A stretch of DNA of 64,000 bases, taken from Dromaius novaehollandiae. Its lineage: Eukaryota > Chordata > Aves > Casuariiformes > Dromaiidae. Numbering within the stretch: position 1 is the stretch's first letter; each line of letters begins with the position of its first letter. Where the stretch lies: NCBI RefSeq assembly GCF_036370855.1, contig NC_088103.1, positions 33,273,904 to 33,337,903 on the forward strand, written 5' to 3'. The notes below the pieces were generated by a model. The model searched no databases and was not told where the DNA came from. It saw only the letters and a list, made by a program, of their open reading frames with translations. The position numbers were made by a program, and so were the translations under genes. Shown here one piece after another: positions 1-12,499 of this stretch.

Positions 1-1879
1 CCTCCTACACACGCAGCGCAGCACTGGAGTAGCAATAAAAGTGTCAGGGACATCTCCTTGTGCATCACCAGACTGCAGCATTTCAGGAGAGGCCTGTGCA
101 GAGGTTAATTATTGCTTCCCTCTCTTCCCCTCTCGCTCCCAGTTTAAGATGGATCTGACTGTCAGGAGGGGTGACAGATGAAGACAAAGCACAGGTACGG
201 CTCCCATGAACTCTGCGCCCGCCTGTATCATCCTAGAGCAGCTGGGAGCATGTGGAGTGGAGCTGGGGGGAGGCAAGAGGGGGGGGGTGAGCTGAGAAAG
301 CATAGCACTGGAATAGATCTGCTGTGTGGGGACTTCTGGTCACTGAACTGGGAGAAGCAAAATTACAGCTCCTTTTGCCTTCCGCTATGGGAGATGGATT
401 TTTTTCTTTTCCCCCTCCTTGCCTCTAAATGGTGGAAGGGACAGTCCCTAGTGGGATGCAGTTTCATGACTTTGATATCAGCAGAAGTCTTTTGCCAAAC
501 ATCAAGGATTTAGGTCAAACAGGAGAAAGGGAACACATGGTTAGATAGAAATCTTCTCCATGAAGGTCCCATCACTGCGAGCATAAACATGTATTCAGAC
601 ATCTCCCCCTTGAGATTTAATGCAATAAAACCCAGGATCAGGGTCCCTGCCCTGCCACCCTCACAGGTCTCAAGTCCTGCTTTGTAGAACAGTTTCCAGG
701 TTGAACAGTACTCAAGTCCTTCAGGCAGAAGGAGGTTTTGAGGCACTGTTATTAGCAGTCCCCAGCAGACAGACAGCTCTGAGCAGCCCTCTTGCACACA
801 CAGGATTTGTCCTCAACTTTCCTCACTGAACAGTGGCTTTTATAACCCCACTATTGCCACTACAAACTTGCTTTGACTGCTGGCAGTGGAAGGACAGGAG
901 CTGACAGTGATCTTGTCCTAAGAAACCAAGTCCCTTACTCCAGAGATTATCAGATTTGTTGGCCTGTTTCAGTCACCTTTGACAGAGGCCTCTGCAACTT
1001 TGTCCTCCCAGCGAATAGAGGACCAAGTCCATTGCCCAGGAGACACTCAGCCCTGCTGTTCCCAACAGGGACAGGAGACAGCTGCCCTGGAAGTGACTTC
1101 TCTCCTTTTTCCATCCAGATAGGGAAAAACTACTGGAGCACACACCAAAAAATCAGTTCCTGTGCAGCAGACATGAGCCCATCAGGTTCTCCTGTGAAAA
1201 AACAGCTGCTTTGCTTCCAAGGCTGTTTTCCATAGTTAAGGGATGCTCTGACAGGGAAACATGTGCCCTGCTGTTGCTGCAGCGCTGCTGGTTTTTGCTG
1301 CTGCTGCCCCCTCTCCCCCCTGCACAGGAATTCCCCAGGCCGCGGGAGCAGGGGCCAGCCTTTTCCGCTCCAGGACAGTCTGGAGCGGTTCATCAGGAAG
1401 ATGGATTTGCACCCCTTCCCCTGGAGCTTGCAGAGGAGCTGGCCGCAATCTGGTTTAGCTCTCGCCTGTGCGGAGGAGCTGCCAAGGCACTGCTCAGCAT
1501 CCATCTCCATGAGGGCTGCGGGCTGGGAACCGTGGCTGTTGCTGGGAACCAAGGCCCCAGGAGATGCGCCAGCTCCTTGGGGACACAGCAGCACCCATAT
1601 TGCCCCAAAAACCAGACTGTCCCAAGGACAACATCCAACACGCTCCTAAGGGAGAAATGGGCTCAGAGAGCTCTGCAGCAAGTGGGGGCTGGTGTCAGCC
1701 CTCCTTAAAGCCCGCTCTGCAGGGGAAAGGGCCCTTGCAGGGCCAAGGCAGGAGGAATGCCAGTACTGAAGGTTTTCATCTCCATGGAAAGCCTTTCATG
1801 GATAATCCTAATGGAAAGGTCTGACTTGAGCCATTCCCAAACTGCATTTCCTTTCCAGGCTTTCCAGCCATTTCAGCCT

Positions 1880-2045
1880 TGTTTGATGCTATTTAGCTGC
1901 AGTTGCTGAAGGAAACATCACTTCAAATTAAACCAAAGGGGAGCATTTTAGCTGGACAGCTTTGAAGTAGGAGATTTTTATAAAAGCCTATATTTCCTCC
2001 CCCATTTGATTTTTTTTCCCCTTCTCTCCAAACGAAAGGTTTTGG
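1880..2045. promoter_or_regulatory. AT-rich candidate conserved element
   Basis: A local drop in GC, with TTTGATGCTATTTAGCTGCA, CTTCAAATTAAACC and TTTTTATAAAAGCC, in otherwise GC-rich intergenic DNA. Candidate enhancer by composition only. Confidence 0.3.
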
Positions 2046-2764
2046 CATGGCTGCTCCCACACAGCCAAGGGAAGGGCTGCGACTCCCACCTAGGGGCAGC
2101 TTCCCTCATTTAACCAAACAGTCCCTCCCCAAGGATGAAGCCATGGTTTTGGTACAAGCAGCTGAACCCAGGTTCAACCCCTCCTTAGAACCCAGCAGCA
2201 AGACAGCAGGTTTAAAGCAAAACCATCCCCATGCCTTCTCCCTGAACACCCTTAACAGGTCACCTCCCTACTGTGGGGAGGGTGCAGAGCTCAGAAAATG
2301 TTTCAAAAGACATAAGACAAGTTCCTGGAGGACATCAGCAGCACAACTATCCTAATCCACTGCCCAGGGAAGGACCAGTCTGTATCTGACCTATGTCTTA
2401 TTCACCAAGATCGCCACATGGCAACCAGGGTAGAATGGCCTCCTTAGAAGTGGGGCAGAAGAGAAGATACTTTAAAACTGCCACCGAGTTACCACCTTGC
2501 CCTCCAAATAGCTCCCATAACCCCAGTAGGCTCCCATCTCCCAGGCTGGTTTCTAAGCAGAGAAACCCCAGCTTTGGGCAGGCTGGGCCATTAGTGCACC
2601 AAGCAGGCCAGGGGACTGCCCTGTCTCTGGCAAGCCCGAAGTGCTATCCTTGGACAGGGGCTCATCTCTTGCCTCCTCTCCCCATCCCTGGTCACAGGCA
2701 GCATGCAGGCTGCGGACTAGCATGTGTCAGCTGCTCGCTGAAGAGCTCGGAGCGCATCCCTCCC

Positions 2765-2950
2765 TGCACGGCAGCTAAACAAGCCAAGACAATTAAATGT
2801 GCCATTTGATGGCTGCCTGGCAGAACTGGAGTCTCTCTCTCTTTTAATAAAAGGCCTCTTTCCCAAAGTCGCTCCGGCTGTACAGAAAGCCGCTGCTTGT
2901 GAAGCACGAGAGCCCTTCACATTTAATTAAACAGTGCATCCAAACCTGCC
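2765..2950. promoter_or_regulatory. Candidate conserved element with TAATTAA cores
   Basis: Unique, non-repetitive block with AGACAATTAAATGTGCCATT, TCTCTTTTAATAAAAGG and CACATTTAATTAAACAGTGC. Homeodomain-type ATTA cores flank a GC-richer centre. Looks like a vertebrate conserved non-coding element; conservation not tested. Confidence 0.4.
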
Positions 2951-5900
2951 TCACTTCAGCAGAAGGTGCTGAGCTAACGGCGCTGCCAGAGACACCCTAG
3001 CTCAGCTGCAGCGTATTGCTCACACCACAGCCTCTGTGGGTGAAATGCCTCATGTCCTTCTGTCCCTGCATGCCCAATCCCAGTGCCTGGGCTGAGGGAT
3101 GGCAGCCCTCCCTCTGGGTTACCAAGCTCTGAAACATCATGGCCCAGAGGCTGCTTAGGCCTTGCTGAGCTGTCCCTTGCAGTGCAAGTCCAGTTCTCCA
3201 GAGAGAAACTGAGACCTAGAAGCTCACTGCATGCAGACTGCAGAAATCTGGTTCCTCTGGAGATACCAGGGTTATGAGACAGCCTGCATGGCTGCCATGC
3301 ATGCAGGCACAGCCTGTTTCACACTTTTCCCCATCTCTCTCACCCCTGTCCCTCTGCCCAGGGAGGCACAACCTTGTCAGATCTGTCATGGTAGCAGATG
3401 GCCATCCCTTCATGTCCCTGGTCTGGGCCCACAAAAGCACCAACACTAACCTTCAGCCAGGCCCCCTCACCATGGCCACCCCACCACAGCTCAGTACTCT
3501 TCCACCCAGAGCAGCTCCCGAGCCCGACGCACAGCCAGCACCGGCTTCTGCCTGTCACCAGCTCTGGTCCTCATCAGGGCAAAGAGGGGAAATACCCTGC
3601 TCTTGCCCATGGCAGATAAGAGAGATGGATAAGGGTGGGGGCAGAGGGGAAGTCCTGCACTTGGGTAGCTTTTCAGAAGAGCACTTGCTTTGCCAAGGCC
3701 TGAAGCATTTAACCCTTCCTTCCCCAAGACCAGGGCAAGCTGGCTGTGGGAGAGTTGAGCTTGGAACTCATCCTGAGGCCAGAGAACACTATCCTAACAC
3801 ACAGTGCTTTAGGGCTCTCATGTTTAAAATGAGCCCTGTTGAGCTGGATTTAGCAACACACTTATGGCTTCTCCATCCACTGAAACTGCCCATCCTCTCT
3901 CCTGAAGATGCTGGTCGCGAAACTGCTGCTCCCAGCTGACAAGCACAGCAGCCCAATGGCTCCCTGCCATCCCCAGCACATAGACCCACACAAAATGAGT
4001 GGGACCACCAGATGCTCATCTAAAAGCTTTCTCAGCCCAGGCAGGTGAAAGGTGAGGATCATGGCATTGACCAGGCAGGACAGACCCAGAGATGGCTGCT
4101 AGAGAGGAAGAGGACTGAACACTGGGTGAGCACAGGTGCCGCCCCCCCCCCCCCCCCCCGCAACAGGCCAACCTCACAGTCATCTTATGCGCTTTTGCTA
4201 TCAGCTCCAGCTGACAACAGCAGCTCTTGTGGCCTTATTTCATGCCCAGGAAGGATAAAGGGCTGAAGCTGGTGGTTTTCTATGTACAAACACAGAGTTC
4301 AATCCATCACATGTGGCTGTACCCATAAGACACCCCAGATCAGGGTCCCAAGCCTCCTGTGGTCCCACTGGCCCTCGCCAAGATGCAGTAGCAGCTTTTT
4401 ACTCATTTTTCCATCCTACCTGAGCTCTCCTGGCAGAGGACTGGCTCCAGCACATGACCTTGGCCAGAGGCTGGACAGCCACCCCAGCCTTCCACCACAT
4501 GCAGCAACAGGCAGCTGCAAAGAGGAAAAGATGGATGGGAACAGGAGACTTGGTCTGGCATTGCTTTCCCCTGTCTCCTCCCAGCTGTGGCTAGAAGGAG
4601 GTTGTAACCGGAGGAGAGCTCAGTCTATGTTTCAGAGGTGGACACCCAGCCAGATGAGCTTTCAGGATGATCGCTAGCACCCAAATATTGCTGCACCTAA
4701 AGGGCTGCCCCATGTCCCCCACCCCTGCATCCTGTGCTCCCAAACCAGCCAAGCCCAGGCAGAGTGTCTAGCTCTGCAGCTGGGGCAGCTGCTGGCTGGT
4801 GCAAGCACTCTCTAACCCACAGCAGCTCGAGGTCCACTCTGCAGAGGCCCCATCACTCACACTTTGAGGCCTGCCAAGCCAAAGGCGCAGTAATTGCGAG
4901 CCAGATACCCCCCACTTCTGAAGCAGTGCGCTCCAGCAGGGACCAGGCACAGAGGTTCCCATTTCCGCCTGCCTCTGGCTGTTACAGAGCAGAGAAGTGA
5001 CAGAGAGCAGCCCTGGGGCAGAAAACACTGCGAGGAGAGACAGCAACCAGCTCCCTGATAAGACAGGTCCCTACTGAGCACCTCCTTGCTTCAGAGATAA
5101 CCCACTCCAAGTGTCAGGAGTGACTGAAGCCAGTGCTCTCCAGAGGACTACCTGTGCTCCCCATAGCCTCAGGGAACAGGGTCATGCTCAGACACAGGTT
5201 ATTTCCCTGCTCCAGCTCAGCCCTCCTCTTCCTGTCCCCCCAGCGCTTCCCAAGAGGGAAGGACCCCAGCCCAACACTTATCTCCAGCTCCCAGCACAGA
5301 GGGAAATGCCAGGTTTGAGAGGAGCTGTGCTGGATGCAGAAAATAGACCCAGGACACAAGCTCACCATGATGCCAAAGAAGGGGCCTCCAAGGCCAAAGC
5401 CAAGTGAAGGACTCCTGAGCCACTTCCAGCTCACAGCCCTGGCTTAGCAGCAGCCAAATCACGGGAAGAGCATTTACCATGCACAGTCCTTCCTTCTTAG
5501 CCCTAACTTAAACCCGTGAGACACCAGCCTGGCACCCTCTAGCCCTGCAGTCTCATCTCATTGACACCAGTTCAGACACTGTAGAGCACCATCCTCAACA
5601 TCCAAGTAAACACAGAAGCACACAAGCTGAGATGTAACCAGAGCATCTCCATGGATCAGTAGGCCAGGTCCTTTCCCCACCTGAGCATGGTGAAGGCCAA
5701 TAAGCACCTGCATTGCAAGGATACTCCTGCTCTTTCACATCAAGGGCAGTGCTAGCCCTTCAGCCCTCCTCAGGCTGGTGCCCACCAGCCACTCCTGGAC
5801 AGTCAGGTCAAAGGGACAGGCTAGACAGCATGTCCCTCCACTAGCATCACCAGATCCAGGTTCGATGTCCCACTCACAACCTTCATAGCAGACACACATG

Positions 5901-7069
5901 GTGTCATGTCAGCAGTCCTTGGGCTTTCAAAGTTTGAGGCAATGGGATTTTAACAAAAGCAGCTGAAAAAAGTCATATCAAATTAAAGCCTTTTACAATG
6001 GGCTTGAGCAAGGCACTGAAGCTAGCAGAAGCTGGTGGGTATTACAGCAACCCAAGCATGGGCCCTCAGCTGTCAACACCAGCCAAAAAACACACAAAAG
6101 CAGCCCCAGGTGCAGCCCTGCTAGCACTTCAGGGAAGTCAGGGGAAGGAGACTGCATGCACAGCTTTATCTAGCTGGAAAACCCTTTTTAAGATAAGAGG
6201 CTTCTTGCTCTGCTGGAAGGAGCTGCAAGTGCCAGCTCTGCCCAGCCTGGCATTCTTTACCCACCCAGGGCTGGTGCTTGGCTCCATTGGGATGATGCTC
6301 ATGTTTCCATAGCCTTGCATGGAAAGGGAAGCTCTGCTGTCTAATACAGCAAGAACAAGGGTTGTATTCAGGGAGCTTCCTTTCCTTGAGACTATCCCCC
6401 CCATAGCCAGGGCTTGGGGCAGTTGCATGAGCCCCATTTCCACCTGGAACAGCATGGGCAGCCCCCACACCACCTCTTACCTCTCTTCTAGGTGCTGTGC
6501 TGGTCTCTGTAGGAGCAAGCCCAGAGCAGATCAGGGACAGCAAAAAGGACAGTAAGCTCCCCTGTGCTTGCTTTTAAAGGCAGCCCCAGGGGAGGGGAGG
6601 GTAGAGCAGGGCAGGGCTGCCCAGGTGAAGCTGATTTAGGAAGGGCTGTGGGTGGAAAGGCCTCTTGGGGGGTTCTGTTGTTGTTTTTGTCTGTCTCTCT
6701 CTCCCAGAAAGTCACTGATTAGGGAACAAAAAGAGCTGAAGTTGAGACTGGAGCCAGCAGGGAAACCAAGTCCCAGGTGGAGATGTGTTTGGCTCTAATA
6801 AGCTTTACCAGCAGGGCGTTTTGGGGTGTGAGCTTTGGGACTGTGAGCAAGGAAGGAGCTTTAACCTGCCCTTGCAAGCATACTGCAGTGGCCTTGTCCT
6901 GGGGGGCTGCTTCGAGGCTGTGTCCCTGCCTAATGCCCCTGTGGTCTCGGCTTGGAGGGCGCGAGGCAAAGTGAGCCCTGGGTCTGTGTGTCTGTGCAGC
7001 CGGCTCGGCCAGCCTTGGCTCCGCAAAACCCAGAGCCAGCACCCCTGCCTGCTTTCAATGACTGATACA

Positions 7070-7290
7070 GGGAGCCCGGTGCTTTTATTAAACTCTTTGC
7101 TTCCTGTTTTAAGCTTAATAATAAATTGCATGTCACATTATGGCTGTGTTTATTAAAACCCATTGGCGTGAGCTCTGCTCTGCCACAGCATTTGAATTAT
7201 TGAAAGCAACCCCCCGTGGAGACCTATTTGCTGCAAATGCAGGAGGATTTATTTCCATTTTATTTATCAGATGGTGTAAGCGCTGGGCAG
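7070..7290. promoter_or_regulatory. Candidate conserved enhancer-like element
   Basis: About 220 bp of AT-rich unique sequence with TTAATAATAAATTGCATGTC, a forkhead-like TGTTTATTAAAA, TTTGAATTATTGAAAGC and TTTATTTATCAGATGG (overlapping GATA-type and E-box cores). The strongest such island in the left flank. Confidence 0.45.
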
Positions 7291-9644
7291 AGGCAGGGAA
7301 GTGCTCTTGCTCTTTTCTCTCTGTCTGCACCCCCACAGCAGGGTGAAATGGTGCTATGTGGAGGCCACAAGGGAAACTGGCTCCAGGATGGGGACTAGTT
7401 TGGGACAGAAGTCATGGGTGTAGCTGGCGCTCTGCCCCACATGCCTCCCTGATGCTGACTGAGTCCCTAACACCTGGTCGCTCTGTGCCTCAGTTTACCT
7501 GTGAGCAAAGAGAGGTTGCAGCAGTGCGAGTTTACTTCCAGAGTGACCAGCATTTGGCTCAGGAGTGTTGAGATCCCCATCAGAAGCCATCAAATTCCCA
7601 GTGGGAAGTGCCAACAGCGCTGGGGGATGGGCAGGCTGCCCATGAGGGGTTTTGACCATTTTGCAGCCCCGATTTGAAACACGTGGCGAGGGCGGCAGCC
7701 GAGCATCTCCAGGCTATACCCCATCTGGGCTGTCTGGTTGTGCCCACCACGGCCACCCAAAGCCGGTGCAAAGGAGAGGTTCTGCTCCCCGCGAGCCTCC
7801 CCGGGGTGGCTAAATGCCCCACGTCCCTAGGAGCTGCATCGCCCTGCAGTGAGGCACAGCTGCTGCCCGGGGGCTTGAGGGACAGCATGGAGGGTACAGC
7901 ATGGGATTGGCAGTGCCTGCGAGCCCAAAGGGTGCATAAGGCTGAATTCATGCACCTTCGCCGTCTGTCCAGCCACCTACAGGTCGCAGCGTGGGTGGGG
8001 GCTTTGCCAGGAGATGGCACTGTTTAGCGGCTAATCACTCCGGTGGCCCAAATCTGGACTCTGGGATGGAGTCCCAGATGTTTCTCCTGCTTTGGTCCAG
8101 GAATGGGGGCAGGTCATGGCACCTCAGCTCTCTTGGACACCTTCTGCCCACAGCAGCCACAGAGGGGAAACCAGGCTGCGCTGCCGGGAGGCTGGAGCCA
8201 TATTTCACTGTACGCCTGGCTGCCAGCAGTGGCCAGGAGTCAGGGCGAAGCCGTGGTGCCTGCCAGGCTTAACCCCGCGCAGCCCCAGGCATGGCGGCCT
8301 GCCCATGGCCATCCCTCCAGCTTTTCTTCTCATCGGTCTCATCCTTCGCTCTGTGCTAGAGACGACCAATAGGACAGACTTTGCTGGGTACCTCCAGGCC
8401 ACCCACTTCCCTCTCCCTCCACACCAGCCCCTTTGGTGAATGTCCCAGCTGGGCCGGGACCCTGCCCCAGGACCTGGCCTCGAGGCTCCACCCCATCCCT
8501 CGGGAAGGGTGAAGGACAGTAGCAGCCTGTTCTCACCGGTGGACCATCTTTGTCTTCCAAATCTGGTGGGATTTTGACAGAAGACCACAAACACAGTGGT
8601 TTGATGGCTGCTCCCAGTACATGCTCCCAGGCATGGGACCGTGGCACCCCGGTGTGACCCCTGGATCAGCCACTGACCATCTTCGTGGCCTCCTGGGGCA
8701 CAGTGGTCCCTGGAGCATGTTGGGGGACATGGCAGTGCTGGATGTATGCCACACTGGAGGCAGGAGCGATGGGATGAGCCAAAGTCCCTCTGGCAGCCTG
8801 TAGCATGGACTGAATGCAAGAAGCACCGGTGTGGGGCTGAAAACACCTGATCTGGAGCCTTTGGAAGAGCTGATTTAGCTGAATCCCCCCCACAGCACCA
8901 AAAGCTGCAAATATGCAACAGTTGTGGCCAAAATGTTTGCCATGGCAGAGTACGGCCACTTCTGCGCATGCCCCCGCAATGGTTTGGGGTCTGATGCTTT
9001 TTAACACCACACTTTTGGCTGCTGTTAGCTTGTGTTCTGGGGCTCTTTCAGGTGCTGGTAGGTTGAGCCTCTCTTTTTTTGCCCTGAGCCTCGCGGTGAC
9101 CTTGGGTGCCTGGGGATGTGTGCGCACCCGTCGGCTGGGGGTCAGCGCCTGCCTGGGGCCGGCAGCCACGTTAGCATTTCCCAGTCCAGCGGGCTGACCC
9201 CGGCCCTGACGTCAGCCCGACGTGTGGGCCAAGCTGCTGTGCTGAGCGCAGGCAGCTGGGCTGGCAGGCGCTGCTCGGGCCCCCACCCACGGCTGCACCG
9301 CTGCAAGCGGGGATCCCGCCGGAGGCCCCAGGGCAGCAGGGGAGGGATTCAGCTCTGGATGTTGCCAGAGGGCGGAGATGGTCCAGGGCTGGGCACTGGT
9401 CCCTGGGGACAAGCTCCCCCGTCCCCATATGGACACCAGCTGAAGTCTGGCCAAGTCCCCAGGACCCTGCAGACACCACGTCTGCTTGCTGCGGACAGTG
9501 GGAGAGGTGCCCTCCCTCCCTACCTGCACTATCTGGGATTTGGGGATCCCCAGGGCAGCCCCGACACTGGCGGGAGAGGGGCAGGGAGCCCCCGGCAGGA
9601 CTGGGGCTGCGGGAAGCATCCGAGCAGCTTGCAGCAGAGCTGCC

Positions 9645-9745
9645 CAAACGTTTTTAGAGGCAACAAATAACCTCAATTAAGCTCTGTGGCAGTGACCGAT
9701 TCCAGCTCTGCAGGGATATTGGCTCCTTTAATTTTTCAGTGGCTG
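9645..9745. promoter_or_regulatory. Weak candidate conserved element
   Basis: Short AT-rich patch (AATAACCTCAATTAAGCTCT and CTCCTTTAATTTTTCAGTGG) in GC-rich surroundings. Composition evidence only. Confidence 0.22.
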
Positions 9746-10819
9746 CAAGCGGCAAGGTCAGGAGCCAGCGCGGGGCCCTGGAGATCCCGCCAGCCCCTTC
9801 CATGCCCCTGGGACTGCTCTGCTCCCCCTGCACCCACCACGTCCCCACCGTCCTTCAAAGCCCCTTGGCCTCAAGAGCCGTCAGCATCCCCTGGCCATAG
9901 CTGCCGGGTGCAGAGCCAAGGACTGATGCCCAAAGGCGGACGATCACCCCTGCCCAGGGATCGCCGCACAGTGCCTTGGCATGCAGAGAGCCAGTCCCAC
10001 ACCCCCAGCCCCGGGCAGGATCTGGCCACGGCCGCATGGGCGGACACCGCGACCCGGATTCATGCCGGCACAGGCAGGGCTGGCAAGGGGAGAGCCGGCC
10101 CCGGGAGGGTTGGCATGGCAGCCCTGGCGAGCGGCCAGGCCAGGCAGCCCAGCAAGCGGGTCCGGCTGGGCGCCTCGCCTCGCCTGCCGAATCGCGGGGA
10201 TGCTCTCGGGTTTCCCGGCCACGGCCTCCACCTGAACGTGGCCCAGTTCCACCAAGCACTTTGCATGCAAGCGAGGGCAAATGAGGACCGGTGAAAGTGC
10301 CCCAGGTTCTCCAGAAGCAGGTTCTCCACCCCAAAAAAACAAAATAAAAGCAAAGAAGGGACAACGCCCCACTGCCCACGGACGTGGGTCGGATGCCATG
10401 GGACCGGCATGGAGCAAGGGTGCAGGGCAGGCAGGGCACGCGGGAGGGTCCCTGCCCCTCCTCGCCATGGCAGACCCACCATGGGCTTGTCCCCAAGCTG
10501 CCACCAGTCGGGAGCATCTGCCAATGCTTGGGCTCTTCCCAGCGCGGTGCAGAGTGGGCTTCACTGTCTTTTGCGGAGAGGAGCTGCCCCAATTCCCTCC
10601 CTTCTGCCAGGAGGGAAGAAGAGCTTGCTAACAGAGGAGAAGGGGCGCAGGACACCGGCCCCCACGGCCAGGGGCCGGTGGGGTGAAGCTGCCCCCCCGG
10701 GGCACGCGCGACAGCAGCACTGCTGGCGGCATCCCCAGCAGGCTGCGGAGCAGGGGCTGGGGCTCCAGCCACCCTGGCTGCAGGAATTTCGGTCCGCTGC
10801 CAGCTCCAGACAAATCCCT

Positions 10820-10825
10820 TTTATT
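10820..10825 (-). terminator. KAZALD1: Candidate KAZALD1 poly(A) signal
   Basis: AATAAA on the minus strand, the first canonical hexamer noticed downstream of the KAZALD1 stop. It would imply a 3' UTR of about 1.7 kb. An AT-rich block at 11.76-11.9 kb would then lie inside the UTR. Transcript evidence is absent, so this is tentative. Confidence 0.35.
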
Positions 10826-11754
10826 TGCTCATTCAGGTTTTGACGCTGCGATTGCACCGTCTGAGCCAGCTCTCAAGAGAAAGAGGAAGAAAAGAGGAAA
10901 GGAAACGCGAGCTGCCCGGTCGCAGGCTGCCCGCTGCCACTGGGGACTGGCCAAGTCCTCCCCTTGGGGCTCTGGCTTTTCGTCTCAGCTCGAGACCTCC
11001 CTCGAGCTGGGGCCAGGTGACCAGGAGCCGTTTGGCCCACAGGGAGCCCTGTGCTTACAGCCCTGCGGGTCCTGCGATTGCTGCTGTTTTGGGGGGCAAA
11101 GTGCCCCTTGAGTGGGAGCTCTGTCCCGGGACGCCCGCAGGAAAGGGTCCTCCCCAGCCCATGTGGAGCAGCACGGCACTGTGCCGCCTCTGCTTCCCAC
11201 GCTCACCCAAAATGACAGCTTGCTCTAAATCTCCAGCTCTTGGAGGAAGGTGGGTTTGCTAAAAAAATGGAAAATTTTCATGGAAATGGGGGCCCCTCCA
11301 TCCCTTGCCAGCCGTGCTCCTGCCAGGCATGGAGCTGCTCTGCGCTGGCACGGCCGCGGCCGGCCGGATGGAGATCCTGGTGCCGCAGGATGGGGGATCC
11401 CGTCCCGCTGCCAGGATGCAGCCGGAGAGGAGTGTGTTTTAGGGTAGGCAGCTCCCCAGGGGAGCACGTGGCTTCAACAGGGAAGATGCTGGGGCGGAGT
11501 CGCAGCAGGGCTGGGCTGGGTCTGGACTGAAGGGATTGTGCCGCAAAGGGGATGCGAGTTGAAGGGGTCCACAGGGGACCCCGACACCCTGCCGTGCTGC
11601 TGAGCAACCCCATCCTGATGTGGGGCATGAGAAGGGCTGGGGGCACCTGCAGGGGAGGAGGCAGGACCCATGGCAGGACCCCCCACGAGCGCTGGGACAG
11701 GCACAGAGCTCCTTTGCCCGCAAAGTAAGGCAAAATCCAATGTTTTTGCACCCT

Positions 11755-11900
11755 CTCTCACCCTTAGAATAGTCCTTGCAGATACCAGACAGTGTCAGCC
11801 TGCGTCAGCTTTGACCTACGTGTATATTTTACTAGCATTAATGGAACGTCAAAATAAAGAGCTGCTTGGAAGGGAAAGCACAAAGTTGGTCTAAAAAGGC
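11755..11900. promoter_or_regulatory. Candidate conserved element 3' of KAZALD1
   Basis: Contains CTGCGTCAGCTTTGACCTAC followed by GTGTATATTTTACTAGCATT and AATGGAACGTCAAAATAAAG. Dense in plausible factor cores (MAF-like GCGTCAGC, nuclear-receptor half-site TGACCT, ATTA). It could also be KAZALD1 3' UTR if the distal poly(A) signal is used. Confidence 0.4.
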
Positions 11901-12499
11901 CAAAGTGTTTCTGACCACAGCGGTGTTGGGGCCAAGGTTGTCCAGGGGGACAAAGACGGTGGTGAAAACCACAAACATCTGGTTTCTCAGATCACTCCTC
12001 CGGTGGTTAAAATCTCAGTGGGAAAGAGCAATGTTTGGGCAACAAGTTCCCTTGGCCCTGTGGAGGGAGCAGGGCTGTCTCCTGCCCTCGGCGGATGCAG
12101 ATCGGCCCCGGGGGTGATGCACCAAGCGTCACCGCCAGCGTCCAGCCCTCTGCACCGGCTTCCCGGCACCCTTCGCGCAGGGCCCCTGGAGGCAAGGGGC
12201 AGCTCGGTGGGATCTCCCAGCAGAGCAGCCAAGAGCAGCACCCCACGGTGGCCATGCATGTCGTCCCCGGGGATAGCCAGCCCCCCAGGGTCCCGCAGCA
12301 TCCTTGGCAAAGGCCCATGTCACACTGTCCCCCACCCCCAGGAAGAGGTTCCTGTGCCAGCACTGTTCAGAGAAGGAGTTTGGGGCTGGGGGATGTCTGC
12401 TCCAAAGGCGTCCCCATGCCCCCAGGAATGGCCACCATGGGGCAAGGCTGGACTCTCTCCCAAACGGTGACCTCCACAGCTGCCTGTCCCATCTCCGGG

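Larger units (their letters stand above)
1..12499. other. Gene-free interval on the TLX1-facing side of KAZALD1
   Basis: No open frame here shows a recognisable family, and none is supported by splice sites. Frames over 200 codons (for example minus 8969-8205 and 10772-9855) are of low complexity and inconsistent composition. In other vertebrates the next gene would be TLX1, with extensive conserved non-coding DNA. AT-rich islands in this interval are listed separately. A C18 run sits at 4142-4159. Confidence 0.6.

Noticed and set aside
8205-8969. 254-codon minus-strand open frame in the left intergenic region
   Set aside because: No recognisable domain, mixed composition, and no splice or promoter context.
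9855-10772. 305-codon minus-strand open frame
   Set aside because: Low-complexity GC-driven frame overlapping other equally open frames.
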